A stretch of DNA of 32,542 nucleotides, taken from contig NZ_JAPSMD010000016.1 in the NCBI RefSeq assembly GCF_027856955.1, positions 1 through 32,542 on the forward strand, given 5' to 3'. This stretch comes from Falsiroseomonas oryzae. GTDB taxonomy: Bacteria; Pseudomonadota; Alphaproteobacteria; Acetobacterales; Acetobacteraceae. Below are positions 8,030 to 15,913 of this stretch, piece by piece. Each line of letters starts with the position of its first letter. The stretch's first letter is position 1. The notes under the pieces are model-generated. The model saw only the letters and a program-made list of their open reading frames with translations, did not search any database and was not told the DNA's origin. A program made the translations under genes and the position numbers.

Positions 8030-10080
8030 CGAGCAATCCGATCGTCGGCGTGGATGTCGGCGGCACCTTCACCGACCTGTTCCTGTTCGACCCCGGCGCG
8101 AACGCCTTCCGCACGGCGAAGGTCCCCTCCAACCGCGGGGACGAGGCGGTGGGGTTCATGAACGGGCTGCGCGCGCTCGGTGGCCCGGCGGGGTTCGACG
8201 CGATCGTGCACGGCACGACGGTCGGCACCAACGCTCTGCTGGAGCGCAAGGGGGCGAAGCTCGGGGTCATCACGACGCAGGGCTTCCGCGACGTGCTGGA
8301 GATGCGCCGGCGCGACCGGCGCAACACCTGGGGCCTCTCGGGCGAGTTCCTGCCGATCGCCGAGCGCGACATGCGGCTGGAAGTGCCCGAACGCACCCTG
8401 GCGGACGGCACCATCCACACGCCCGTCGATGTCGCGGCCGTGCAGGCGGCGGCGCGCGCGCTGCTGGCGCAGGGCGCGGAGGCCTGCGCGATCGTCTTCA
8501 TCAACGCCTATGCCAATCCGGCGAACGAGCAGGCGGCCGCGGCTGCGGTCCGCGCCGCCTGGCCGAACCCGCATGTCTCCGTCAGCAGCGAGATCCTGCC
8601 GGAGATCCGCGAGTTCGAGCGCGCTTCCACGGCCGCGCTGAACGCCTATCTGCAGCCCGTCGTCGCCAGCTACCTCGGCAAGCTGGAAGGGGCGCTGGGC
8701 GAGGCCGGGTTCGGCGGGCGCTTCCACATCGTCCAGTCGAATGGTGGCATCATGTCCACCGCGACGGCGCGTGCCGTGCCGGCGCGCACCGCGCTCTCGG
8801 GGCCCGCGGCCGGCGTCATCGCCGCGGCGGCCATTGCGCGCGCGGCGGGCTTCGAGAACGCGATCACCTGCGACCTCGGCGGCACCAGCTTCGACGTCTC
8901 GCTGGTGACGGGCGGGCGGATGGAACTGGCGGCGCAGGCCACTGTCGATTTCGGCCTGGTCATCCGCAGCCCGATGATCGAGATCACGACCATCGGCGCC
9001 GGCGGCGGCTCCATCGCGCATGTCGATCGCGGCGGCCTGCTGCAGGTCGGGCCGGAGAGCGCCGGCAGCCGGCCCGGCCCGGTCTGCTACGGGCAGGGCA
9101 ACACGCGGCCGACGCTGACGGATGCGAATGTCGTGCTCGGCCGGATCAACGCGGAGCGGCCGATCGGCGGCGCGCTGTCGCGGCTCGACGTCGAGGGTGC
9201 GAAGGCCGCCATCGCCGAGCATGTCGGCCGGCCGCTCGGGCTCGACGCGATGGCGGCCGCGGAAGCTATCGTGCGCGTGGCCAATGCGAAGATGGCCGGG
9301 GCGATCCGGCTGGTCTCCATCGAGCGCGGGCACGATCCGCAGAAGTTCGTCGCACTGCCCTTCGGTGGCGGCGGCGCGCTGCATGTCGGCGCGCTGATCA
9401 AGGAGGTCGGGCTGAGGGCCGCGCTGGTGCCGCGATTCCCCGGCGTGACCAGCGCCATCGGCTGCGTCATCGCGGACGTCCGCCACGACCAGGTGCGCAC
9501 GCTGAACCTCTCGCTGGAAGGGGTGGACGCGGCCGCACTGGATCGGCGCATGGTGGAGGAAGCCTCTGCGGCGCGCGCCGTGGTGGAGGCCGCCGGCCTG
9601 CCGGTGGACCGCATCGAGGTCCGCTTCGAGCTCGACATGCACTATGCTGGCCAGACCCACACCGTGGGCGTGCCGCTGCCGCTGCGCGTGATCCAGGGCA
9701 GCACCGGCGTCAGCGAGGCTATCATCCGCAACGCCTTCGAGACGGCCTACCGGCATGCCTTCTCCCGCCTGCTGCCCGGGCTGCCCATCCGCATCGTCAC
9801 GCTGCGCACGGCGGCCATCGGCGTGCGGCCCGATTTCGACCTGGCTGCGCTGGCCCCGCCGGCCGATGCCACGCTGGACGGTGCGGCGCGCGGGGCGCGG
9901 CAGGTGTGGTTCGACGGTGGCTGGCATGCGGCGACGGTCTGGTCGCGCCTGGACCTGCCGGTGGGTGCGCTGGTGCACGGGCCGGCGATCCTGGAGCAGC
10001 CGGATGCGACGGTGGTGGTCGATCCCGATCTCACCGCGCGGGTGGACCGCTTCGGCAACCTGATCATCGAGCGGGAGTGA
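8026..10080 (+). CDS. hyuA: Hydantoinase A/oxoprolinase family protein (HyuA), ATP-binding subunit
   Basis: 684 residues, the standard size. The N-terminal phosphate-binding motif GVDVGGTFTD spans 8-17; HGTTVGTNALLERKGA (62-77) and the second actin-fold phosphate loop DLGGTSFDVSLV (from about 283) with TIGAGGGSI (about 322-330) are all present. These identify the ASKHA-fold ATPase that phosphorylates the ring carbonyl so the partner can open it. Start ATG 8026 overlaps the hyuB stop. It is followed after five bases by the isochorismatase-fold gene. That order (HyuB, HyuA, isochorismatase-fold hydrolase) parallels the N-methylhydantoinase to N-carbamoylsarcosine amidase route of creatinine breakdown, although see the missing Cys in the next gene. 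Confidence 0.94.
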   Translation: MTSNPIVGVDVGGTFTDLFLFDPGANAFRTAKVPSNRGDEAVGFMNGLRALGGPAGFDAIVHGTTVGTNALLERKGAKLGVITTQGFRDVLEMRRRDRRNTWGLSGEFLPIAERDMRLEVPERTLADGTIHTPVDVAAVQAAARALLAQGAEACAIVFINAYANPANEQAAAAAVRAAWPNPHVSVSSEILPEIREFERASTAALNAYLQPVVASYLGKLEGALGEAGFGGRFHIVQSNGGIMSTATARAVPARTALSGPAAGVIAAAAIARAAGFENAITCDLGGTSFDVSLVTGGRMELAAQATVDFGLVIRSPMIEITTIGAGGGSIAHVDRGGLLQVGPESAGSRPGPVCYGQGNTRPTLTDANVVLGRINAERPIGGALSRLDVEGAKAAIAEHVGRPLGLDAMAAAEAIVRVANAKMAGAIRLVSIERGHDPQKFVALPFGGGGALHVGALIKEVGLRAALVPRFPGVTSAIGCVIADVRHDQVRTLNLSLEGVDAAALDRRMVEEASAARAVVEAAGLPVDRIEVRFELDMHYAGQTHTVGVPLPLRVIQGSTGVSEAIIRNAFETAYRHAFSRLLPGLPIRIVTLRTAAIGVRPDFDLAALAPPADATLDGAARGARQVWFDGGWHAATVWSRLDLPVGALVHGPAILEQPDATVVVDPDLTARVDRFGNLIIERE

Positions 10081-10085
10081 CGCGC

Positions 10086-10691
10086 ATGGACGAGGCCGTC
10101 CCGATCCAGCAGACTGCGCTGCTGCTCTGCGACCTGCAGAACGACTTCATCCATCCCGACGGCGCCTATGGGAAGGCCGGCCAGACGGCAGCCTCCATCG
10201 CGGCACTGCCGGCGCGCCTGAAGCCGCTGGCCGATGCGATGCGCGCGCAAGGCGGCTGGATCGCCTCCACCCACTTCACGCTGTTCACCGGCAAGGGTGG
10301 GGAGCCGCTCATCGATCCGCACCTGCGCAAGCTCCGCCCCTTCCTCAAGAAGGGCGACTTCGTGATGGGCAGCTGGGGCCATCAGGTGGTGGAGGAGCTC
10401 GCCCCCTCCGACCTGCCGGTGGAGAAGGTCGGCTATGACGCCTTCTACGCCACGCGGCTGGAATGGATCCTGCGGAAGGTCGGCATCCGGAAGCTGCTGG
10501 TCGCGGGCATCGTCACGAATGGCGGCGTCTCCTCCACCGTGCGCGGCGCGCATGTGCGGGAGTTCCAGGTGACCGTGCTGGAGGATGGCTGCGCCGCCTT
10601 CACGCAGGAGCTGCACGACACCGCCATCGCCGCGCTGCGCCCCGTGGCGGAGATCAGCAGCGTCGCCGCGGAGCTGGCGAAGCTGCGATGA
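10086..10691 (+). CDS. Isochorismatase-fold hydrolase lacking the usual nucleophilic cysteine
   Basis: 201 residues, the normal length. The first catalytic Asp lies in LLLCDLQNDF (D16) and the Lys in VEKVGYDAFYAT (K114). The third position, normally Cys in a TNVCVEST-type motif, reads TNGGVSST (144-151), so Gly147 replaces the nucleophile. In the family, amidases (N-carbamoylsarcosine amidase, nicotinamidase, maleamate amidase) need that Cys. Enzymes that hydrolyse vinyl ethers (EntB, PhzD) have Gly or another residue there. The protein is therefore probably not a classical amidase. The only nearby Cys residues are C15 and C169. The start has little ribosome-binding sequence and relies on coupling to hyuA, whose stop is five bases upstream. 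The stop overlaps the next start. Confidence 0.88.
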   Translation: MDEAVPIQQTALLLCDLQNDFIHPDGAYGKAGQTAASIAALPARLKPLADAMRAQGGWIASTHFTLFTGKGGEPLIDPHLRKLRPFLKKGDFVMGSWGHQVVEELAPSDLPVEKVGYDAFYATRLEWILRKVGIRKLLVAGIVTNGGVSSTVRGAHVREFQVTVLEDGCAAFTQELHDTAIAALRPVAEISSVAAELAKLR

Positions 10692-12103
10692 GCGAGGCGC
10701 GCGTCGTCACCGAGGCCGATCCGCACTTCGAGGCGGAGGTGCCGGTCGCCATCATCGGCGCCGGCGCGGCCGGGCTGGTCGCGGCACTGGCCTGCCACGC
10801 CGCCGGCGTCGAGCCGCTGGTCATCGAGCGGGATGCGGTGCCGCGCGGCTCGACCAGCCTCTCCGCGGGGCTGATCCCGGCGGCCGGCACGCGCTTCCAG
10901 CGCGAGCGGGGCATCGCCGACGATGTCGCGACCTTCGCGGCCGACATCCAGAAGAAGGCGCACGGCCATGCGGACCCGGCACTGGTCGCGCTGGTGTCGC
11001 GCAGCATCGCGCCGGCGATCGAATGGCTGGCCGATGCCCATGCGCTGCCCTTCAGCGTGGTGCACGACTTCGACTATCCCGGCCACAGCCATCGCCGCAT
11101 GCACGGCCTGCCCAGCCGCAGCGGGGCGGAACTGGTGGACCGGCTGCGCCAGGCCGCGGAGCAGGCGGAGGTTCCGCTGCTGACCGAGGCGCGCGTCACG
11201 ACGCTGGTGCGCGATGCCACGGGCCGCATCCGCGGCCTGGTCGCCGAACGCCCGGACGGCGGCACGGAACGCATCGGCGCGCGCGCCGTGGTGCTCGCCT
11301 GCTGCGGCTATGCCGGCAACAAGGCGCTGGTGCGGAAATACATCCCTGACCTTGCGGAGGCGCTCTACTTCGGCCACCCCGGCAACGAAGGCGAGGCCGT
11401 GCTGTGGGGCGAGCAGATTGGCGCCGCGCTGCGCGACATGACCGGCCACCAGGGCCACGGATCGGTCGCGCATCCGCAGGGCATCCTGGTGTCCTGGGCG
11501 GTGATCATGGAAGGCGGCTTCCAGGTGAACCTGGACGGGGCGCGCTTCTGGAACGAGAGCAGCGGCTATTCCGAGGCCGGCGTCGCCGTGCTGCGCCAGA
11601 AGGACGGCGTGGCCTGGGACATCTTCGATGCCCGCATCGGCGGCATCGCGCGCCAGTTCGAGGATTTCCGCAATGCGGAGGCGCAGGGCGCCGTGCTGGC
11701 CGCCGACACGATCGAGGAGCTCGCCGCACGCGCGAAGCTGCCCGTGGACGCGCTGCGCGCCAGCTTCGACGCGGTGGAGGCGCAGAAGCGCGCCGGGTCG
11801 CGCGATGCCTTCGGCCGCGACTGGTCGCGCGGCGCGCCGCTCGCGCCGCCCTTCTGCGCCGTGCGCGTCACCGGCGCGCTGTTCCACAGCCAGGGCGGGC
11901 TTGCCATCGACGATGCGGCGCGCGTGCGGCTTGCGGCCGGCGGGATCGTCCCGAATCTCTTTGCCGCGGGCGGTGCGGCCTGCGGCGTCAGCGGGCCGGA
12001 GGCGTCGGGCTATCTCTCGGGGAACGGCCTGCTGACGGCGGTCGCGCTGGGGCGTGTCGCGGGCCAGGGTGCGGCGCGGGTGGCGCAGGCGGAGCAGGGT
12101 TGA
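10688..12103 (+). CDS. FAD-dependent oxidoreductase, fumarate reductase/3-ketosteroid dehydrogenase flavoprotein family
   Basis: 471 residues. The N-terminal dinucleotide-binding motif IIGAGAAGLVAAL starts at 22, followed by an acidic end of strand two (VIERD). The C-terminal FAD-contacting segment NLFAAGGAACGVSG ... GYLSGNGLLTAVALG is typical of FrdA/SdhA-like proteins. No heme or flavin-transfer domain, FeS domain or signal peptide is present, so it is a soluble cytoplasmic enzyme. Relatives reduce or introduce C=C bonds in carboxylates, steroids and other rings. Placed between the isochorismatase-fold gene and the Mo-hydroxylase, it could saturate or desaturate a ring intermediate or act as electron partner. 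It is joined to both neighbours by overlapping start and stop codons. Confidence 0.9.
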   Translation: MSEARVVTEADPHFEAEVPVAIIGAGAAGLVAALACHAAGVEPLVIERDAVPRGSTSLSAGLIPAAGTRFQRERGIADDVATFAADIQKKAHGHADPALVALVSRSIAPAIEWLADAHALPFSVVHDFDYPGHSHRRMHGLPSRSGAELVDRLRQAAEQAEVPLLTEARVTTLVRDATGRIRGLVAERPDGGTERIGARAVVLACCGYAGNKALVRKYIPDLAEALYFGHPGNEGEAVLWGEQIGAALRDMTGHQGHGSVAHPQGILVSWAVIMEGGFQVNLDGARFWNESSGYSEAGVAVLRQKDGVAWDIFDARIGGIARQFEDFRNAEAQGAVLAADTIEELAARAKLPVDALRASFDAVEAQKRAGSRDAFGRDWSRGAPLAPPFCAVRVTGALFHSQGGLAIDDAARVRLAAGGIVPNLFAAGGAACGVSGPEASGYLSGNGLLTAVALGRVAGQGAARVAQAEQG

Positions 12104-14430
12104 TGGACGGTATCGTGGACAAGTTCGGCATCGGCCAGCCGGTGCGCCGCAAGGAGGATGTGCGCTTCCTCAGCGGCAGCGGTCGCTACACCGACGACAT
12201 CGACCTGCCCGGCCAGGCGCAGCTGGCCATCCTGCGCTCGCCACACGCCCATGCCCGCATCGTCTCGCTTGACGTGACGGCGGCGCGGGCCGCGCCCGGC
12301 GTGCTGCTGGTGCTGACCGGCCACGATGCGGAGGCCGACGGGATCGGCCTGTTCCCGCTGCTGGTCGAGGTGCCGCCCCGCCCCGGCACGCCGCCGCTCT
12401 TCGCGCCGCCGCGCCGCATCCTGCAGACGGATGCGGTGCGTTTCGTCGGCGATCCCGTCGTGGCCATCGTGGCCGAGACGCGCGCCCAGGCGGAGGACGC
12501 GCTGGAACTGGTGCAGGTGGAGTACGACCCGTTGCCCTCGATCACGGAGACAGGCCACGCCCTGGATCCCGATGCGCCGGTGATCTGGCCTGAACGGGGA
12601 TCCAATCTCTGCGTGGACTGGTCGAACGGGCGCGAGGAGCAGACCGACGCAGCCTTCGCCCAGGCCGCACATGTCGCGCGCATCGAGCTGGTGCAGAACC
12701 GCGTCGCCGGCAACCCGATGGAGCCGCGCGTCGCGATCGGCGAATGGAACGCCGACGCCGACCGTTACGAGCTGACGGTCCCTAGCCAGGGCGTCTTCCG
12801 CGTGCGCGACCCGCTGGCGCGCGACATCCTGAAGGTGCCGGCGGGGCAGCTGCGCGTCGCCTCGCCGGATTCCGGCGGCGGCTTCGGGCTGCGCAGCAAG
12901 TGCTTCGTCGAATCCGCGATGGTGCTGTGGGCCGCGAAGAAGCTGGCCCGGCCGGTGAAGTGGCGCGCCGCGCGCAGCGAGACGATCGTGGCCGACCCGC
13001 ATGGCCGCGACCACGTGACGCGCGCGGAGATGGCCTTCGACGCGAACGGCAAGGCGCTCGGCCTGCGCGTGCGGACGCTGGCGGGGATGGGGGCCTACCT
13101 CTCGGATTTCGGGCCGCGCGTGCCGACCGTGGCGGGGGCGCGGATCGCGGGCACGGTCTACGACCTGCAGGCCGTGAACATGCAGGTCCGTTGCGTCTTC
13201 ACCAACACCGTGCCGACCGACGCCTATCGCGGCGCCGGCCGGCCGGAGATCGCCTACACGATCGAGCGGCTGCTCGACCTCGGCGCCGCGCATTTCGGCC
13301 TGGGGCGGGAGGAGATCCGGCGGCGCAATTTCGTCCGGCCGGACCAGATCCCCTACACCAACTGCGTCGGCAACGTGCTGGACAGCGGCGACTTCGCCGG
13401 CACCCAGGCGCTGGCGCTGGACCTGGCGGACTGGCAAGGCTTCGCCACGCGGCGGTCAGAGGCGCGGGCACGCGGGAAGCTGCGCGGCATCGGCATCGGC
13501 TACTTCATCGAGGCCTCGGGCGGCGCGCTGCAGGAATGGGCGCGGCTGGTCATGACCGAGGAGGGCAAGGCGCGGCTGCATGTCGGCACCTTCAGCCACG
13601 GCCAGGGCCACGAGACCGCCTTCGCGCAGATCGTCCATGCGCGCCTCGGCATCCCCTTCGAGGCGGTGGAGCTGGTGCAGGGCGACAGCCTGGTGATCGA
13701 GACCGGCGGCGGCACCGGCGGCTCCCGCTCGTCGCAGATGGGCGGCGTCGCGACCCTGCGCGCCTCGGACGCCGTGCTGGCCAAGGCCAAGCGGATCGCC
13801 GCACATCTGCTGGAAGCGGCCGCGGTGGACGTGGAATTGCAGGATGGCCGGTTCCGCGTGGCCGGCACCGACCTGGCGGTTTCCTGGCCGCAGGTGATCG
13901 CGGCCGCGCAGGATCCGGCGCGGCTGCCCGCGGGCGAGTCCCCCGGCCTGGACGAGAAGGTGCTCTACCAGCGCAGCACGGAGTGCAACTTCCCCAATGG
14001 CTGCCATGTCGCGGAGGTCGAGATCGACCCCGAGACCGGCGTGCTGGAGGTGGTGCGCTATGCCGCCGTGGACGACGTCGGCAACGTGATCAACCCGCTG
14101 CTGGTGCATGGCCAGTCGCATGGCGGCATCGCGCAGGGCTTTGGCCAGGCGGTGCTGGAGCAGGTGCGCTACGATCCGGAGAGCGGCCAGTTCCTGACCG
14201 CGACCTTCATGGACTACGCGCTGCCCCGCGCCGCCGACCTGCCGTCCTTCACGGTGGACTTCAACGTGGTGCCGACCCCCGTGAACGAGCTCGGCGTGAA
14301 GGGCGCGGGGGAGGGCGGCGCCTGCGGCGCGCCGCCGGCCATCGTCAGCGCGGCCTGCGACGCGCTGGGCGTGCCGCATCTCGACATGCCGCTGACCCCG
14401 GAGAAGATCTGGCGGGCGCTGCGCCTGTAG
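12103..14430 (+). CDS. Molybdenum hydroxylase (xanthine dehydrogenase/CoxL family) large subunit
   Basis: 775 residues, full length for a molybdopterin-cytosine-dinucleotide-binding subunit. It opens GQPVRRKEDVRFLSGSGRYTDDI, contains SGGGFGLRSK, AYRGAGRPE (374-382), GQG at 500-502, GGGTGGSRSSQ, and the catalytic Glu in KGAGEGG (E737). AYRGAGRPE rather than AYRCSFR places it with form II/general hydroxylases, not true CO dehydrogenase. Such enzymes hydroxylate N-heterocycles or oxidise aldehydes with water and pass electrons through a 2Fe-2S small subunit and an FAD medium subunit. Neither gene is next to it. Its ATG shares a base with the preceding stop (TGATG). The last codons and stop lie in a hairpin. 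Confidence 0.92.
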   Translation: MDGIVDKFGIGQPVRRKEDVRFLSGSGRYTDDIDLPGQAQLAILRSPHAHARIVSLDVTAARAAPGVLLVLTGHDAEADGIGLFPLLVEVPPRPGTPPLFAPPRRILQTDAVRFVGDPVVAIVAETRAQAEDALELVQVEYDPLPSITETGHALDPDAPVIWPERGSNLCVDWSNGREEQTDAAFAQAAHVARIELVQNRVAGNPMEPRVAIGEWNADADRYELTVPSQGVFRVRDPLARDILKVPAGQLRVASPDSGGGFGLRSKCFVESAMVLWAAKKLARPVKWRAARSETIVADPHGRDHVTRAEMAFDANGKALGLRVRTLAGMGAYLSDFGPRVPTVAGARIAGTVYDLQAVNMQVRCVFTNTVPTDAYRGAGRPEIAYTIERLLDLGAAHFGLGREEIRRRNFVRPDQIPYTNCVGNVLDSGDFAGTQALALDLADWQGFATRRSEARARGKLRGIGIGYFIEASGGALQEWARLVMTEEGKARLHVGTFSHGQGHETAFAQIVHARLGIPFEAVELVQGDSLVIETGGGTGGSRSSQMGGVATLRASDAVLAKAKRIAAHLLEAAAVDVELQDGRFRVAGTDLAVSWPQVIAAAQDPARLPAGESPGLDEKVLYQRSTECNFPNGCHVAEVEIDPETGVLEVVRYAAVDDVGNVINPLLVHGQSHGGIAQGFGQAVLEQVRYDPESGQFLTATFMDYALPRAADLPSFTVDFNVVPTPVNELGVKGAGEGGACGAPPAIVSAACDALGVPHLDMPLTPEKIWRALRL

Positions 14431-14438
14431 CGCCCGCC
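14411..14438. terminator. Perfect 10-bp hairpin spanning the Mo-hydroxylase stop codon
   Basis: GGCGGGCGCT (14411-14420) pairs perfectly with AGCGCCCGCC (14429-14438) across an eight-base loop. The stop codon TAG at 14428-14430 sits at the loop/stem edge. It lies between two converging genes (next - strand stop at 14452), the expected place for a bidirectional terminator. No T-run follows on either strand, so it is either a GC-rich weak terminator aided by Rho or an mRNA 3' protecting stem. Confidence 0.5.
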
Positions 14439-14451
14439 GGCGCCTGCCGAA

Positions 14452-15033
14452 TCAGGTGGAGGGCAGGATCGGCGAGGAGGTGACGTGGAAGACGCCGTCG
14501 CTGGCCAGCACGTCGCCGCGCGCGATCGCGATGGTCGGCCGGCCCGGCTGGGGCGGCGCGCCCGTGCGCACGATTGTCGCGGTGCGGGGGCCGGTCTGCG
14601 TCACCTGGATCCGCCCGCGGTCCCAGGTGACCACCTGGCCGCGCCGCGCCTGGATGTCGGCCAGCCGGAGCAGGCCGAAGGCGGCGTTGGCGTTCACCAG
14701 CGCCGCTGCCCGCGCGCGCTGCTCCGCGCTCGGGTTGGAGGGCGGGTTGTCCAGCAGCGCCAGCAGGTCGGGCGGCAGGCCGTTCAGTGCCTCGTTGGTG
14801 GGCACGAACAGCGTCACCGCGCCGCTTTGCCGCCCGATTCGCCCGGTCTGGCCGCTGAGCGTCAGCGCGTTCACGAAACGGCGGTGCTCCGGCTTGTCGC
14901 GGAGCAGGGTGAGGAGGTCGAACGTGCCGTCCTCCGTGATGGTGCGGGTCGGCGCGGCCTGGCAACCGGCAAGCAGCAGCAGGCCACCGGCGCCCAGAGC
15001 GAGGCGACGCGGGATCGGGCGGCGCGAATCCAC
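14452..15033 (-). CDS. Fasciclin (FAS1) domain lipoprotein
   Basis: 193 residues. The N-terminus RRPIPRRLALGAGGLLLLAGC has a lipobox LAGC with Cys24, so the mature protein should be lipid-anchored in the periplasm or outer membrane. One FAS1 domain follows: the H1 motif reads TLFVPTNEALNGLP and the H2 region ends with DGVFHVTSSPILPS. FAS1 lipoproteins in bacteria mediate adhesion or envelope interactions, with no enzymatic role known. The GTG start at 15033 is chosen because AGGAAGGA (complement of 15041-15048) lies seven bases upstream and the signal peptide then begins correctly. It stands alone, converging on the catabolic operon and diverging from the RraA gene, and is unlikely to share their function. 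Confidence 0.87.
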   Translation of the reverse strand: MDSRRPIPRRLALGAGGLLLLAGCQAAPTRTITEDGTFDLLTLLRDKPEHRRFVNALTLSGQTGRIGRQSGAVTLFVPTNEALNGLPPDLLALLDNPPSNPSAEQRARAAALVNANAAFGLLRLADIQARRGQVVTWDRGRIQVTQTGPRTATIVRTGAPPQPGRPTIAIARGDVLASDGVFHVTSSPILPST

Positions 15034-15205
15034 GGGCAGGTCCTTCCTGTCAGGCGCCGGCGGGCTGGCCGCGCCGGCGACGAAGAGAGCCTGGGTGGTA
15101 GCCGCAGCGCCGGCCGCCGTCCAGGGCAGGGCGCCGCCGGCCGGGTTTGACGGGCCGTGCGCCGCGCCGGATGCTGGCCCGGCACAAGGGGGAGGGCGCG
15201 TCGCC
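15034..15205. promoter_or_regulatory. Divergent intergenic region with candidate sigma70 promoter for the RraA operon
   Basis: This is 172 bases between the FAS1 gene and the RraA-like gene. On the + strand, TTGACG (15147-15152) and GATGCT (15170-15175) are 17 bases apart; the -35 matches consensus at five of six positions, the -10 at three. Initiation near 15182 would give a short leader holding GGGGGAGGG (15188-15196) before the ATG at 15206. For the - strand gene I see only the ribosome binding site at 15041-15048 and no convincing promoter. Confidence 0.35.
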
Positions 15206-15913
15206 ATGGCCGAGCATCCGTTCACGCGCGAGGATCTGGAGCTGCTGCGGCAATGGGATACGCCGACCATCTGCAACGCGCTGGAATTCGTGCTGCCGCA
15301 GCGCCGTGGCCATGGCTTCACGGTGCGCCCGCTGGTCGCCGCCGATCCGAAGCTGCCGCCGATCTGCGGCCTGGCGCGCACCGGGACGATTCGCGCCGCC
15401 GCGCCCTCTGGCCGTCCGAAAGACCAGGAGCGCGCGGTGCGGCTGGGATGGTACGAGTACGTCGAGAAGGCCTCGCTGCCCACCATCGTCGTCCTGCAGG
15501 ACCTGGACGATACGCCCGGCGTCGGCGCCTTCTGGGGCGAGGTCCATTCCGCCGTCCACAAGGCGCTCGGCGCGCAGGGCGTGGTGACCAACGGATCGAT
15601 CCGCGACCTGGACATGCTGGCGCCCGGCTTCCAGCTGCTGGCCGGCGTGGTGAACCCGAGCCACGCCTATGTCCACCTGGTTGCCTATGGCCAGGAGGTC
15701 ACCGTGCACGGGATGCATGTGGCGCATGAGGACGTGATCCATGCCGACCGCCACGGCGCGGTGGTGATCCCGGCCGATGCCGTGCGGAAGATCCCGGCGG
15801 CGATCGAGCTCGGCGCTCGGCGCGAGAAGGTGATTCTCGACCTCTGCCGCGACCCGGAGTTCAGCGCAGCGAAGCTGCGCGACGCCTTCGCCCGGATGGA
15901 CGAGATCCATTGA
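15206..15913 (+). CDS. RraA-like protein (4-hydroxy-4-methyl-2-oxoglutarate/4-carboxy-4-hydroxy-2-oxoadipate aldolase family)
   Basis: 235 residues. The core GAFWGEVHSAVHKALGAQ (108-125) followed by GVVTNGSIRDLD (125-136) is the family fold signature, with R133 and D134 equivalent to the substrate- and metal-binding Arg-Asp pair of HMG/CHA aldolases. The protein was long misnamed dimethylmenaquinone methyltransferase. Aldolase members split gamma-hydroxy-oxoacids to pyruvate and an oxoacid at the end of aromatic-acid degradation; RraA itself only inhibits RNase E. The presence of Arg-Asp and a thioesterase neighbour favours a catabolic enzyme over RraA. The start is supported by GGGGGAGGG about ten bases upstream. 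The stop overlaps the next start (TTGA). Confidence 0.85.
   Translation: MAEHPFTREDLELLRQWDTPTICNALEFVLPQRRGHGFTVRPLVAADPKLPPICGLARTGTIRAAAPSGRPKDQERAVRLGWYEYVEKASLPTIVVLQDLDDTPGVGAFWGEVHSAVHKALGAQGVVTNGSIRDLDMLAPGFQLLAGVVNPSHAYVHLVAYGQEVTVHGMHVAHEDVIHADRHGAVVIPADAVRKIPAAIELGARREKVILDLCRDPEFSAAKLRDAFARMDEIH

Noticed and set aside
8011-9978. 655-codon - strand open frame opposite hyuA
   Set aside because: Same antisense pattern; HyuA motifs on the + strand are complete.
13222-13248. True aerobic CO dehydrogenase (CoxL form I)
   Set aside because: The active-site loop reads AYRGAGRPE, not the AYRCSFR of form I, and coxM/coxS are absent.
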